A program made the position numbers and the translations under genes. Shown here in pieces: positions 1 through 8,554 of a stretch of 32,262 bases of DNA (position 1 is the stretch's first letter; every line of letters starts with the position of its first letter). The notes under the pieces were generated by a model. The model did not search any database. It was not told the origin of the DNA and saw only the letters and a program-made list of their open reading frames with translations. This stretch comes from Desulfobacteraceae bacterium (GTDB lineage: Bacteria; Desulfobacterota; Desulfobacteria; Desulfobacterales; Desulfobacteraceae): positions 1 through 32,262 of the forward strand of contig JAIOSM010000502.1 of NCBI GenBank assembly GCA_021107575.1. Reading direction: 5' to 3'.

Positions 1-825
1 ACCCTGTGCACGTTCTTCTGGTAACATCTTTTTTTCAGGGCTGCCCAGACAATAATCCGCATCATTCATCATCTGAATAAAAATTTTGAATTCATCAGGC
101 TCCATGGCAAAAAAATGATCTGGGCCATTTGAATTCCGGTCAAGAGTAATATGCTTTTCAATCACACATGCCCCACGTCCTACAGCTGCAACCGCTGCAG
201 CCATTCCACGGGTATGATCTGAAAAGCCGACAGGACAACCAAAAAGTGATTCGAATGTATCCATAACTCGAAGGTTTACATGCTCAACAGGAATCGGATA
301 CATAGCACCACATTGTAATAATGCTATTTGAGTATTCCCAGCATGTTTACAACACTCAACTGCGTCATAGACATCAACTAAATCACACATACCAGTAGAA
401 ATAAACATCGGCTTCTTAAACAGAGCTATGTGTGACAACAACCCTGGTTTGGTAATTTCTGAGGAGGCCACTTTATAAGCATTAACACCAATATCTTCTA
501 AAAAAGATGCAGACTCTGCATCAAAAGGTGAAGCCATAAATTGTACTCCGGCTTCCCGACAATGTTTTACCAATTTTGATAACCAATCTGTATCCAATTC
601 GATGGATTTAAAAATATCATACATCTTTGTACCAACGGGATACATCTTATCAGCTTTAAAAAGTTGAAATTTTACAGCATCTGCCCCAGCAACGGCTGCC
701 ATATCTATCATTCTGAAAGCTTTATCAATAGACTGGTCATGATTTGAGCCAATTTCGGCTATGATATAAGGTTTTCCTGCAACAGCGATTCTAACTCCGC
801 CTATAAAAAAAGCGTCCTGAAGCAT
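1..825 (-). CDS. NeuB-family nonulosonic acid (sialic acid-type) synthase, C-terminus truncated by window edge
   Basis: Open minus-strand frame from ATG at 825 to the window edge, not in the supplied ORF track. Reads MLQDAFFIGGVRIAVAGKPYIIAEIGSNHDQSIDKAFRMIDMAAVAGADAVKFQLFKADKMYP...; NeuB motifs AEIGSNH, KFQ, STGM, GFSDHT, EKHITLDR. Confidence 0.9.
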   Translation of the reverse strand, partial: MLQDAFFIGGVRIAVAGKPYIIAEIGSNHDQSIDKAFRMIDMAAVAGADAVKFQLFKADKMYPVGTKMYDIFKSIELDTDWLSKLVKHCREAGVQFMASPFDAESASFLEDIGVNAYKVASSEITKPGLLSHIALFKKPMFISTGMCDLVDVYDAVECCKHAGNTQIALLQCGAMYPIPVEHVNLRVMDTFESLFGCPVGFSDHTRGMAAAVAAVGRGACVIEKHITLDRNSNGPDHFFAMEPDEFKIFIQMMNDADYCLGSPEKKMLPEERAQG

Positions 826-925
826 AATCTCTCCTAATTATTTTATATTAACAATGATGGGTTAATAAACATATCTTACTGAATTAACAACCATAGAAGA
901 ATTAAAATATTCATGGCGTATCACA

Positions 926-1828
926 TCACCACAAAGATGGATTTAAAATTTGTTCATCTACTTTCGAGAACCTATCATGAATTAGATTCACCACTGATTC
1001 TGAACACTCCTTCTTCCATACTTCTATATTATTTTTTACTTGTTCTACAGTTTCAGCACCAAATAAAATTTTAGCATTAGGATACACACTTTTCACATAT
1101 CCCATGGCCAATTCGTGTCGAGTTAATTTTACTTCTTCGGATAATTTACAAAACTCCTTTAAAACAGGCTTAGCAAATTCCATAGATACCGGGAGCTTAT
1201 CACTATCCATCAATAACAGACCCTGTAAAAAAATACTACGCACATACAATGTTTTCCCGAGTTCATCAGCAAGCTCAATCACTCCTGCATTTTTAAAACG
1301 ATGGTCAATAATATTTGCTGGAATCTGCACCATTGAAATCTCTTTTAGGTTTAGTGCCTGAATAGCTTTATCAGGTGAATACACAGAGACACCAACGTGT
1401 TTAATAATCCCCTGCTTAACAAATGTATCAAGCAATTTGCCAAGTCCCTTATCCCATATCCCCAACAGAGACTCTCTATGCAGCATTAAACCGTATAAAG
1501 ATGTACATTTTAAATTATTTAGTGAACACATTATTGAATTGTGCAAAGCATTTTCATCAAGATGATCTATAGCTGTATCAATTTTGGATATAACCTTTAC
1601 ATCAAAATTTATTCCAAGGCTTTTAAATATATGACCAAGGCTTTTTTCACTATCTCCATATCCCTGTGCCGTATCAAATTCATGAATACCATCCATCCAA
1701 GCACTTTGGACAACCTTTGCAGCGTCGGCAAAATCAGGTTTTCCTGTTACGTTTGCAACGCCATAATCCATACCGAGTTGAACGGTACCTAATACAAGGC
1801 GAGATAAAGTACTACTTAAAATAGTCAT
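926..1828 (-). CDS. aldo/keto reductase family protein
   Basis: LVLGTVQLGMDYG...FDTAQGYGDSEKSLG...LHRES...GVSVYSPDKA pattern of AKR-fold proteins found in surface-polysaccharide clusters. Confidence 0.8.
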   Translation of the reverse strand: MTILSSTLSRLVLGTVQLGMDYGVANVTGKPDFADAAKVVQSAWMDGIHEFDTAQGYGDSEKSLGHIFKSLGINFDVKVISKIDTAIDHLDENALHNSIMCSLNNLKCTSLYGLMLHRESLLGIWDKGLGKLLDTFVKQGIIKHVGVSVYSPDKAIQALNLKEISMVQIPANIIDHRFKNAGVIELADELGKTLYVRSIFLQGLLLMDSDKLPVSMEFAKPVLKEFCKLSEEVKLTRHELAMGYVKSVYPNAKILFGAETVEQVKNNIEVWKKECSESVVNLIHDRFSKVDEQILNPSLW

Positions 1829-1866
1829 TAGTTATATCCATCAAAATATGAGTGCTCACAAATATC

Positions 1867-3702
1867 TTACTTTATATTCATTTTTTGTTTATATTCCTTG
1901 AGCACATCACTTGTTTTCCCCAGCAGCATTATTTTCCCCTTATCTATCCATATTATTCTATCACAATCTTCAACAGTACTAAGCCTATGAGCCACTATTA
2001 TCAGGGTTTGTTTACCTTTAAAAGAATAGATAGTATCCTGAATCAATTTTTCACTTTTTGAATCAAGAGAGCTTGTGGCTTCATCAAAGACCATGATTTC
2101 CGGTTTGTTATAAAGAGCCCTAGCTATAGCTACACGCTGTTGCTGCCCGCCCGAAAGTTTCACACCACGTTCACCAATAAAGGAGTCTATATTGTCAGGC
2201 AGATTATACAGAAAATCATCCATAGCCGCCATAGTACAACATCTCCTAACCATTTTCCTGTCAATACTATCAGATCCCATTTCAAATGCGACATTTTCAG
2301 CAACAGTGCCATCATAAATATAAGGCGACTGGGAAACATATCCGATGATCTTTAACCATTGAGGCATTAGTTCAGAGGTCAAAGTATGATCATCAATAGT
2401 AATTTCCCCTTTAACCGGCTTCAAAAGGCCAATTAATAAATCAACCAGTGTGCTTTTCCCTGAACCAGACGTTCCAATCACACCAATTGTTTCACCTTTG
2501 TTTATTTTGAACTTTAAATCTTGAATAACTATTTGTTTGCTATCTTCATAAGAAAAACTGATATTATTGAATCTAATACTTTTTGAATAATCTAAAATAT
2601 TTAGAGCATTCTCTTTATTATGTAAGATAATATCTTTATCAGTTTCAATAAACGCAAGGTATTCTATTACATTTGCTATATATGGTAATGCTCCTCTCAT
2701 TGCAGTTGCACTACCTAACACTTTTGATACAGCTGGGAACATCCTCCAGGCAGTAACTGCTAAAAGAGCCATACTTCCAGTAACATACGCTGTTGTAGCA
2801 TGAAATTTCAGAAGCATTACACATATTGATAGATACAGCATGCCAAAGCCTACCGTTTCTAAAATAAATACTGGACAATCACCGTAAAATCTCCTTGCTG
2901 CAGAAACTTTTGATAGAGGCAGAGCACTCTCATCAAATTTCAAAACAGAAGCATCCTCTTTTTGAGATATTTTAACATCCTTAATTCCATGAATAAACAT
3001 AGTAACTTCTTTATTTATTGTAAGCTCATAATTTGTAGCAATTGTAGCTGTTTTATCTATTAAGCGTCTAATAACAGTATAAATAAAATATGCTGACCCT
3101 CCAAGCACAACAACGATAATAAGCAAATTAACTGGCTGCACAATTAAAAGTAATGTCAACATGATTGAAATCATTAAAATATCATTCAAAATAGTTAAAA
3201 ATGGTTGAAAGAAATTTCTTCCTAAAAAAACACGCCACTGAACAGCATTAACAAGATCTGCAGTATTACGAGATAGATGCCATTGATACGGTAATTTTAA
3301 AAACCCATTTAGAAGAATTTTTCCAAAATAAGCTTCCATAATAATTGCAAAACGTGTCAATCCATAGTTAACAATAGCTTTAATACTATTTTTCAAAGCA
3401 ATAAGAAAAACCATTAATAATCCAGCAGCCATTATGAGCCCGTTTGCTGAATTTAAAAAATCTATATCAATGGTTTGCTTAATAAAATAGATATACTTAT
3501 ATGATAAAACAGTTACAGGATCAGTAATTGCTGATACAAAAAATGCAATTGATCCGAGAGTGACAGTTTCAAGAATTGCGACACATAGCATACCTGCAAG
3601 AAGAATCCAGAACTGCTTCTTTCTAAACTTTTGAAGGCGGGTATAAATCCATCTAAATATATATATATAACTATAGTTTTTTTGTATATTAGGTTTTTGC
3701 AT
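1867..3702 (-). CDS. ABC transporter, fused permease/ATP-binding (PglK/MsbA-like glycan flippase)
   Basis: Multiple TM segments at N-terminus; Walker A GTSGSGKST, signature LSGGQQQRVAIARAL, Walker B IMVFDEATSSLD. Confidence 0.9.
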   Translation of the reverse strand: MQKPNIQKNYSYIYIFRWIYTRLQKFRKKQFWILLAGMLCVAILETVTLGSIAFFVSAITDPVTVLSYKYIYFIKQTIDIDFLNSANGLIMAAGLLMVFLIALKNSIKAIVNYGLTRFAIIMEAYFGKILLNGFLKLPYQWHLSRNTADLVNAVQWRVFLGRNFFQPFLTILNDILMISIMLTLLLIVQPVNLLIIVVVLGGSAYFIYTVIRRLIDKTATIATNYELTINKEVTMFIHGIKDVKISQKEDASVLKFDESALPLSKVSAARRFYGDCPVFILETVGFGMLYLSICVMLLKFHATTAYVTGSMALLAVTAWRMFPAVSKVLGSATAMRGALPYIANVIEYLAFIETDKDIILHNKENALNILDYSKSIRFNNISFSYEDSKQIVIQDLKFKINKGETIGVIGTSGSGKSTLVDLLIGLLKPVKGEITIDDHTLTSELMPQWLKIIGYVSQSPYIYDGTVAENVAFEMGSDSIDRKMVRRCCTMAAMDDFLYNLPDNIDSFIGERGVKLSGGQQQRVAIARALYNKPEIMVFDEATSSLDSKSEKLIQDTIYSFKGKQTLIIVAHRLSTVEDCDRIIWIDKGKIMLLGKTSDVLKEYKQKMNIK

Positions 3703-3712
3703 ATTTAATGTT

Positions 3713-4759
3713 TTATGAATTAATCAACTTCCATTGAAGTGCTGTTCCTTTTTTTACATCTTGCTTGATCTTCTTCCCCAAAATCAAATCCAGATACTTA
3801 GGTTGCAGTCCATAGCCTGGTCTAATGGAACGTACATTATCGCCAGAAAAAATATCTCCAGCGTTCATATTTTTAGTTATATATAACGACCGTCGAAACT
3901 TCAAAGAAGCTTTTTCTCTTTCAGTTGGCCCATAACTAATCTGCCCTAATGCCTGCCAGGAACGTTTAGCCTCATCCACTAAATTTTTCATCTCCTCTGG
4001 CTCAAGAGAAAAAACAGCATCTACACCACCATCACTACGGTTAAGCGTGAGGTGTTTTTCAATTACAGTAGCACTCAAGGCAATACTGGCAACAGCCGCA
4101 CCTATTCCAATGGTATGGTCCGAAAGTCCTACTTCACATTTAAAAAGGTCACGCATATGTGGGATTGTAAGAATATTGGCATTTTCAGAGGTAGCAGGGT
4201 AAGTACTAGTACATTTAAGTAATATAATATCATTACAACCATTTTTTTGTGCGGTCCTCACTGTCTCGTCCAGCTCAGCAATCGTAGCCATTCCAGTAGA
4301 TATGATCATGGGTTTACCTGTTGAGGCCACTTTCCGGATCAATGGAATATCAGCGTTTTCGAATGATGCGATTTTATAACATGGCACATTAAGGCTTTCT
4401 AAAAAATCAACTGCTGAATTGTCAAAAGGGGTACTAAACGCTATAAGTCCAAGCTCCATTGCGCGATCAAAAATAGGTTTATGCCATTCCCATGGGGTAT
4501 GTGCTTTTTTATACAAATCATATAGGGAATGCCCTTCCCAAAGGTTGACCTCATCAGAGATATAAAACTCGTCTCCCTCCAAATCAAGTGTCATAGTGTC
4601 TGGAGTATAGGTTTGAAGTTTTATAGCATGTACTCCTGCATTAGCAGCAGATTCTACGATCTTGAGTGCTCGGTCAAGAGATTGGTTATGATTCCCTGAC
4701 ATATCGGCAACAATGAAAGGTTCATTTTGCCGGGATATCTGCTTTCCAGCTATGATCAT
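3713..4759 (-). CDS. pseI: pseudaminic acid synthase
   Basis: NeuB-family ADMSGNHNQSLDRALKIVESAANAGVHAIKLQTYTPDTMTLD..., GLSDHTIGIGAAVASIALSATVIEKHLTLNRSDGGVDAVFSLEP, C-terminal SAF-like region; PseI-type residues. Confidence 0.92.
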   Translation of the reverse strand: MIIAGKQISRQNEPFIVADMSGNHNQSLDRALKIVESAANAGVHAIKLQTYTPDTMTLDLEGDEFYISDEVNLWEGHSLYDLYKKAHTPWEWHKPIFDRAMELGLIAFSTPFDNSAVDFLESLNVPCYKIASFENADIPLIRKVASTGKPMIISTGMATIAELDETVRTAQKNGCNDIILLKCTSTYPATSENANILTIPHMRDLFKCEVGLSDHTIGIGAAVASIALSATVIEKHLTLNRSDGGVDAVFSLEPEEMKNLVDEAKRSWQALGQISYGPTEREKASLKFRRSLYITKNMNAGDIFSGDNVRSIRPGYGLQPKYLDLILGKKIKQDVKKGTALQWKLINS

Positions 4760-4777
4760 GGATAGACCTTTGACTAA

Positions 4778-5980
4778 TTATTTTTTCCTTATAAGAGAAG
4801 CTATGGCTCTAATAACCATTTCAACATCTTCTTGATCCATGGCAGGGTAAAGTGGAATTGAGAGACACTTTTCATAATAAGCCTCTGCATTCGGGTAATC
4901 GCCCCAATCTGTTTTAAAATTTTTCCGATAATAGTGCTGCAAATGAACTGGGATATAATGCACCTGTGTATTAAAGCCCTTTTCTCTGAGTGAAAGCATT
5001 AATTGTGCTCTATCCATGCCCATGGCTGCAAAGTCAAATAAGAGGACGTATAAATGAAAGTTACTATTACAATTTAAATCTTCAAATGGAACCTGAAGAA
5101 ATTCTAAATCTTTAAAAACAGTATTATATTGATTAACAATTTCTCTTCTACGTTTACAGAACATAGATAGTTTTTTTAACTGTGACAAACCCAAGGCAGC
5201 TTGGATGTTTGTAATTCGATAATTATATCCTAAAACTTGTTGCTCATAGTACCAAGGATTAGGCGAATTTGAAGAAGCAGAAGCGAGGTCTTTGGAAAAT
5301 ACTTCTTCAGGCTCACTGGTAATTCCGTGAGAACGAAGCATCTTAAGTTTTTTGTTTAGTTCATAGCTGTTTGTGAGAACAACACCACCCTCTCCAGTTG
5401 TAATATGTTTCACAGGATGAAAACTCATTACTGTCATATCTGAAAAAACACATGATCCTACCTCACTCGCCTTATATTGCGATCCCAGTGCGTGACAAGC
5501 ATCTTCAATGATATATATTTTATGTCCATATTTTTTTTCAGCCTTTTTAACGATCTGTTGTATTGTCTCCATATCGCAGCTTTGACCAGCAAAATGAACT
5601 GGAATAATAGCTTTAGTTTTTTTGTTGATCCGCTTTTCAATTTCTTCTGGTAAAATATTATATGTTTCAGGATCAATATCTGCAAAAATCGGTTTCCCAC
5701 CACAATACACCACGCAATTAGCAGAAGCTACAAAAGTTATAGGAGAAGTAATTACTTCATCTCCCTCTCCAACACCAGCTGCCATGCACGCAATATGAAG
5801 CGCAGATGTACCTGAATTTACTGCTACAGCAAATCTGGTATCTGTAGAATTACATAATGCTGATTCGAATTCAGCTGTTTTAGGACCCTGAGTAATCAGG
5901 TCTGACTGAAGGACTTCAATTACAGCCTGAATATCTTTCTTATCAATAAACTGTCGCCCATATGGAATAAATTTTTTCAT
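4778..5980 (-). CDS. pseC: UDP-4-amino-4,6-dideoxy-N-acetyl-beta-L-altrosamine transaminase
   Basis: DegT/DnrJ/EryC1 aminotransferase: MKKFIPYGRQFIDKKDIQAVIEVLQSDLITQGP, VNSGTSALHIACMAAGVGEGDEVITSPITFVASANCVVYCGGKP, FHPVKHITTGEGGVV. Confidence 0.92.
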   Translation of the reverse strand: MKKFIPYGRQFIDKKDIQAVIEVLQSDLITQGPKTAEFESALCNSTDTRFAVAVNSGTSALHIACMAAGVGEGDEVITSPITFVASANCVVYCGGKPIFADIDPETYNILPEEIEKRINKKTKAIIPVHFAGQSCDMETIQQIVKKAEKKYGHKIYIIEDACHALGSQYKASEVGSCVFSDMTVMSFHPVKHITTGEGGVVLTNSYELNKKLKMLRSHGITSEPEEVFSKDLASASSNSPNPWYYEQQVLGYNYRITNIQAALGLSQLKKLSMFCKRRREIVNQYNTVFKDLEFLQVPFEDLNCNSNFHLYVLLFDFAAMGMDRAQLMLSLREKGFNTQVHYIPVHLQHYYRKNFKTDWGDYPNAEAYYEKCLSIPLYPAMDQEDVEMVIRAIASLIRKK

Positions 5981-6098
5981 AATTATTTACAATCAGTCTT
6001 CCACTTGTGTAATAAAAAATTCTTTTTTGTTTGAATTGTGTACATCTCTTAAATTATTAATCATGTTTTATTCAAAAAAAATAACTTATAAAAACATA

Positions 6099-7688
6099 TC
6101 ATAATACGATATTGGAATTTACTTCCTTTGTGTAACCGTAGACTAAACAACTTTCGTGTTCAAGCCAGATTGGATAGTGCTCACCATTCACCTCCGAGAA
6201 TCCAACTTTCTCAAATATCCTTTGAGAAACTATATTCTCTATTCTAACTTTACCTTGAAAAGTGATTAGTTGTTTTATGAAATCAACTAATTTTTGAATT
6301 CCGATTCTAAGAATAGTCTCTCCGAATCCTAATCCCCGGTAATCACGTTGTACTGAATAACTAATATTTGCAATAAAATTACTTACTTCAAATCTGATTT
6401 GACCTAAGGGTGTCCTTTTTTCATCTTCAGCAATAAAAATATAACTCTCAAAGTCTTGAAGTTTGGCTTCGAACCATTCCACATGTTCTTCCCAAGATAT
6501 TATACAAGAATTAAAAGATGATTCCCTCACTTTGGGATCATTTACCCAATGCCACAGAAGTTCGCAATCTGCTTTTTCTGCTTCTCTGAGCTTTATCTCC
6601 CCAATCTGCATCGCTTGGGTTACTCTTGAGGTTCCCTCTCCGTCAACAAGATCAGACGAAGTCTTAGAATAGCCAAGAAGCTCTGTTGTAGAAATCATCA
6701 AGTTGTGTATTTCTTTTGAAAGAAATTCTGGAGTAATATCTTGAGCCACACCACAATTGCGACCAGCATTTGTTTTCTCTATGCCTTCGGCAATAGCTGT
6801 TTGATTCTCTGCCAAAATCTCTATTAAACTTGGCAGACCCAGGCAGCAGCGTTCCCAGGTAGTTGTCCCTCCTGCACCAATTGCCAGATCAGCTTTAACC
6901 ATAAATTGAGCCATATTTTCCACATGCTCATGACATAATACATTGGGCAAAGCCTGACCCTGCTCTAAAATTTTTGATTTATTTGGATTTGATGAACCAA
7001 TAACCACATCTACCTCTATACCTGAACTATCCAACATCTCTATGGCCTTCAGTGCTTTGCCTGTTTCATTGCCTGGATCTGCTCCACCAAAAAAAACAAG
7101 GATACGTTGTACGATATGATCCCGTTGTGGTAAATTTTGCCGCTCTTTTAAAAACTCTGGGCGTAAAATAGCGTATTTAGGCCCCAAAAACGTACGACAG
7201 GTAAAAGGAACAAGTCCGGTATAACGAGCATAAGAATTTGAGTGGTAATTTTGATCCAGAAGCATATCACAATCATGTTTTCGATCTGCGAGATCATCAA
7301 TAACCATAATTTTTTTTACATGCTGACGAAGCGAACGTTCCCATCTATAATCCAATGCATAACTATCTACAAATAGCCAATCGATCTGACCAGCAATATC
7401 TCGCATGATTCTGGAAGTTTGTTTAGAATCCTGCTGCCATTTGACCTCAAGCCACTTAGCATGTATTAAATCATCAGGCTGAGATACAAATTTTCCTTTG
7501 GGTGCTGGCAATAAATGAAGATTATGCCCATGTTCCACAACAAATCGATTTATGTTTCCTTTCAGATCACGGCAGACAAAATGAACATTATGTCCTATTT
7601 CCTTTAATGCATTCGCCAAAGTCAAACAACGCATCAAATGGCCTGTACCAGTTGTGATAGAAGAATCAACACGCACAAGGATATTCAT
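6099..7688 (-). CDS. pseG: PseG (UDP-2,4-diacetamido-2,4,6-trideoxy-beta-L-altropyranose hydrolase) fused to a C-terminal GNAT acetyltransferase (PseH-like)
   Basis: N-terminal MNILVRVDSSITTGTGHLMRCLTLANAL and GAGGTTTWERCCLGLPSL typical of PseG; C-terminal ~170 aa IKLREAEKADCELLWHWVNDPKVRESSFN...YSVQRDYRGLGFGETIL is GNAT. Confidence 0.9.
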   Translation of the reverse strand: MNILVRVDSSITTGTGHLMRCLTLANALKEIGHNVHFVCRDLKGNINRFVVEHGHNLHLLPAPKGKFVSQPDDLIHAKWLEVKWQQDSKQTSRIMRDIAGQIDWLFVDSYALDYRWERSLRQHVKKIMVIDDLADRKHDCDMLLDQNYHSNSYARYTGLVPFTCRTFLGPKYAILRPEFLKERQNLPQRDHIVQRILVFFGGADPGNETGKALKAIEMLDSSGIEVDVVIGSSNPNKSKILEQGQALPNVLCHEHVENMAQFMVKADLAIGAGGTTTWERCCLGLPSLIEILAENQTAIAEGIEKTNAGRNCGVAQDITPEFLSKEIHNLMISTTELLGYSKTSSDLVDGEGTSRVTQAMQIGEIKLREAEKADCELLWHWVNDPKVRESSFNSCIISWEEHVEWFEAKLQDFESYIFIAEDEKRTPLGQIRFEVSNFIANISYSVQRDYRGLGFGETILRIGIQKLVDFIKQLITFQGKVRIENIVSQRIFEKVGFSEVNGEHYPIWLEHESCLVYGYTKEVNSNIVL

Positions 7689-7757
7689 TTTTATATTTTC
7701 TCTTTAACGGTTTTTTGAAATCATATACCGGCTTCACTAAAGAGTATAAAGCAATAT

Positions 7758-7814
7758 TTATACCGAGATATCATGGTTGACACATAATATCTCAACTCGA
7801 ATAAGAATGTTCAT
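7758..7814 (-). other. candidate decayed copy of the pseG 5' end (18-aa mini-ORF MNILIRVEILCVNHDISV)
   Basis: ATGAACATTCTTATTCGAGTTGAG resembles pseG start ATGAATATCCTTGTGCGTGTTGAT (MNILIRVE vs MNILVRVD). The upstream stretches also align by eye (cctgttataaagaaaatttaaacc vs aaaccgttaaagagaaaatataaaa). Confidence 0.45.
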
Positions 7815-7962
7815 GGTTTAAATTTTCTTTATAACAGGTTTTAAAAAATCACCAAGGTCATTGATATCATTTTGTGAAATATCATATGCTCTTTTGAAAT
7901 CAAGTTTACCATTTTATCTTAAATCATTTCTTTTTTTTTGAGGGGGTGTGCTAAGGTCTTTC

Positions 7963-8008
7963 ATTATATAGCTCCGCCTTGTCGGTTATGTCGAGATCCA
8001 GACATAAC
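7963..8008 (-). promoter_or_regulatory. candidate promoter/operator of the pse operon
   Basis: Minus-strand TATAAT at 7968..7963, with a perfect 8-bp inverted repeat GTTATGTC-N8-GACATAAC (7985-8008) covering the expected -35 position. Confidence 0.35.
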
Positions 8009-8046
8009 TTATTGGAACCATTAGGTTTTATTCAGCATACAACAAA

Positions 8047-8436
8047 CTAAGTCAGTATTTTTTTCAATACCTCTTTTAATGCAGGATCATTGCAAAACTC
8101 AGAATCAATTTTGTTAATTTCTTTTGAAAGATACTCTATTTCTGCTTTTATTTCATCATATTGATGTACCTGGTACTTTAAAAATTGTATGGTTAATTTT
8201 GCAATTTCTTCTATCCCTGTGGGGGTTAAGCGGTATAAATAAGCAGACTTTTTCTGGTGTTTCTGGAATCTTTCAACCTTGATCATGCCTTTTTTGGCAA
8301 GTTCTGTAAGACAGTAGTTGACTTTACCCAGACTGACACCCATCTTCTGATTCATTTCACGTTGAGTTAGATTATGGTCTTGTTCTAAAAGTTTGAGGAG
8401 TTTCAGCCTCACCTCTTTGTCATATACAGTGTTCAT
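8047..8436 (-). CDS. MarR-family EPS-associated transcriptional regulator
   Basis: Winged-helix protein: RLKLLKLLEQDHNLTQREMNQKMGVSLGKVNYCLTELAKKGMIKVERFQ...YRLTPTGIEEIAKLTIQFLKYQ. Confidence 0.85.
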   Translation of the reverse strand: MNTVYDKEVRLKLLKLLEQDHNLTQREMNQKMGVSLGKVNYCLTELAKKGMIKVERFQKHQKKSAYLYRLTPTGIEEIAKLTIQFLKYQVHQYDEIKAEIEYLSKEINKIDSEFCNDPALKEVLKKILT

Positions 8437-8445
8437 ATCATGAAC
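8431..8445. promoter_or_regulatory. perfect inverted repeat GTTCAT-ATC-ATGAAC overlapping the MarR start codon
   Basis: Read directly; the start codon is at 8434-8436. Possible autoregulatory operator. Confidence 0.35.
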
Positions 8446-8504
8446 TATGTAAGTTAAAACATATTAAAAGTCAAGGATAATTTTTATTTAAAGGCGGGGC
8501 AATG

Positions 8505-8540
8505 AGCTGAATCCACCAATGCTTATCGACGGATTCAGCT
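8505..8540. repeat. 10-bp perfect inverted repeat (hairpin) AGCTGAATCC-N16-GGATTCAGCT
   Basis: Arms 8505-8514 and 8531-8540, just past the restored end of the OmpA-like gene; no adjacent U-tract. Confidence 0.6.
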
Positions 8541-8554
8541 AAAAGGTTTATAGA

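Noticed and set aside
1104-1361. Plus-strand ORF of 85 aa (and other short ORFs opposite real genes, e.g. 9088-9423, 16484-16834, 31630-31989)
   Set aside because: Antisense to strongly supported CDSs, with no recognisable domains or ribosome-binding context; typical shadow ORFs.
3657-3669. AT dinucleotide run near the 5' end of the ABC exporter gene, considered for phase variation
   Set aside because: Short, and encodes a plausible Y-I-Y-I segment; no evidence of variation in a single sequence.
7969-7980. ops-like string GGCGGAGC on the minus strand (RfaH/NusG-paralog element GGCGGTAGC)
   Set aside because: Lacks one base of the consensus and lies upstream of the candidate -10, so it would not be transcribed from that promoter.
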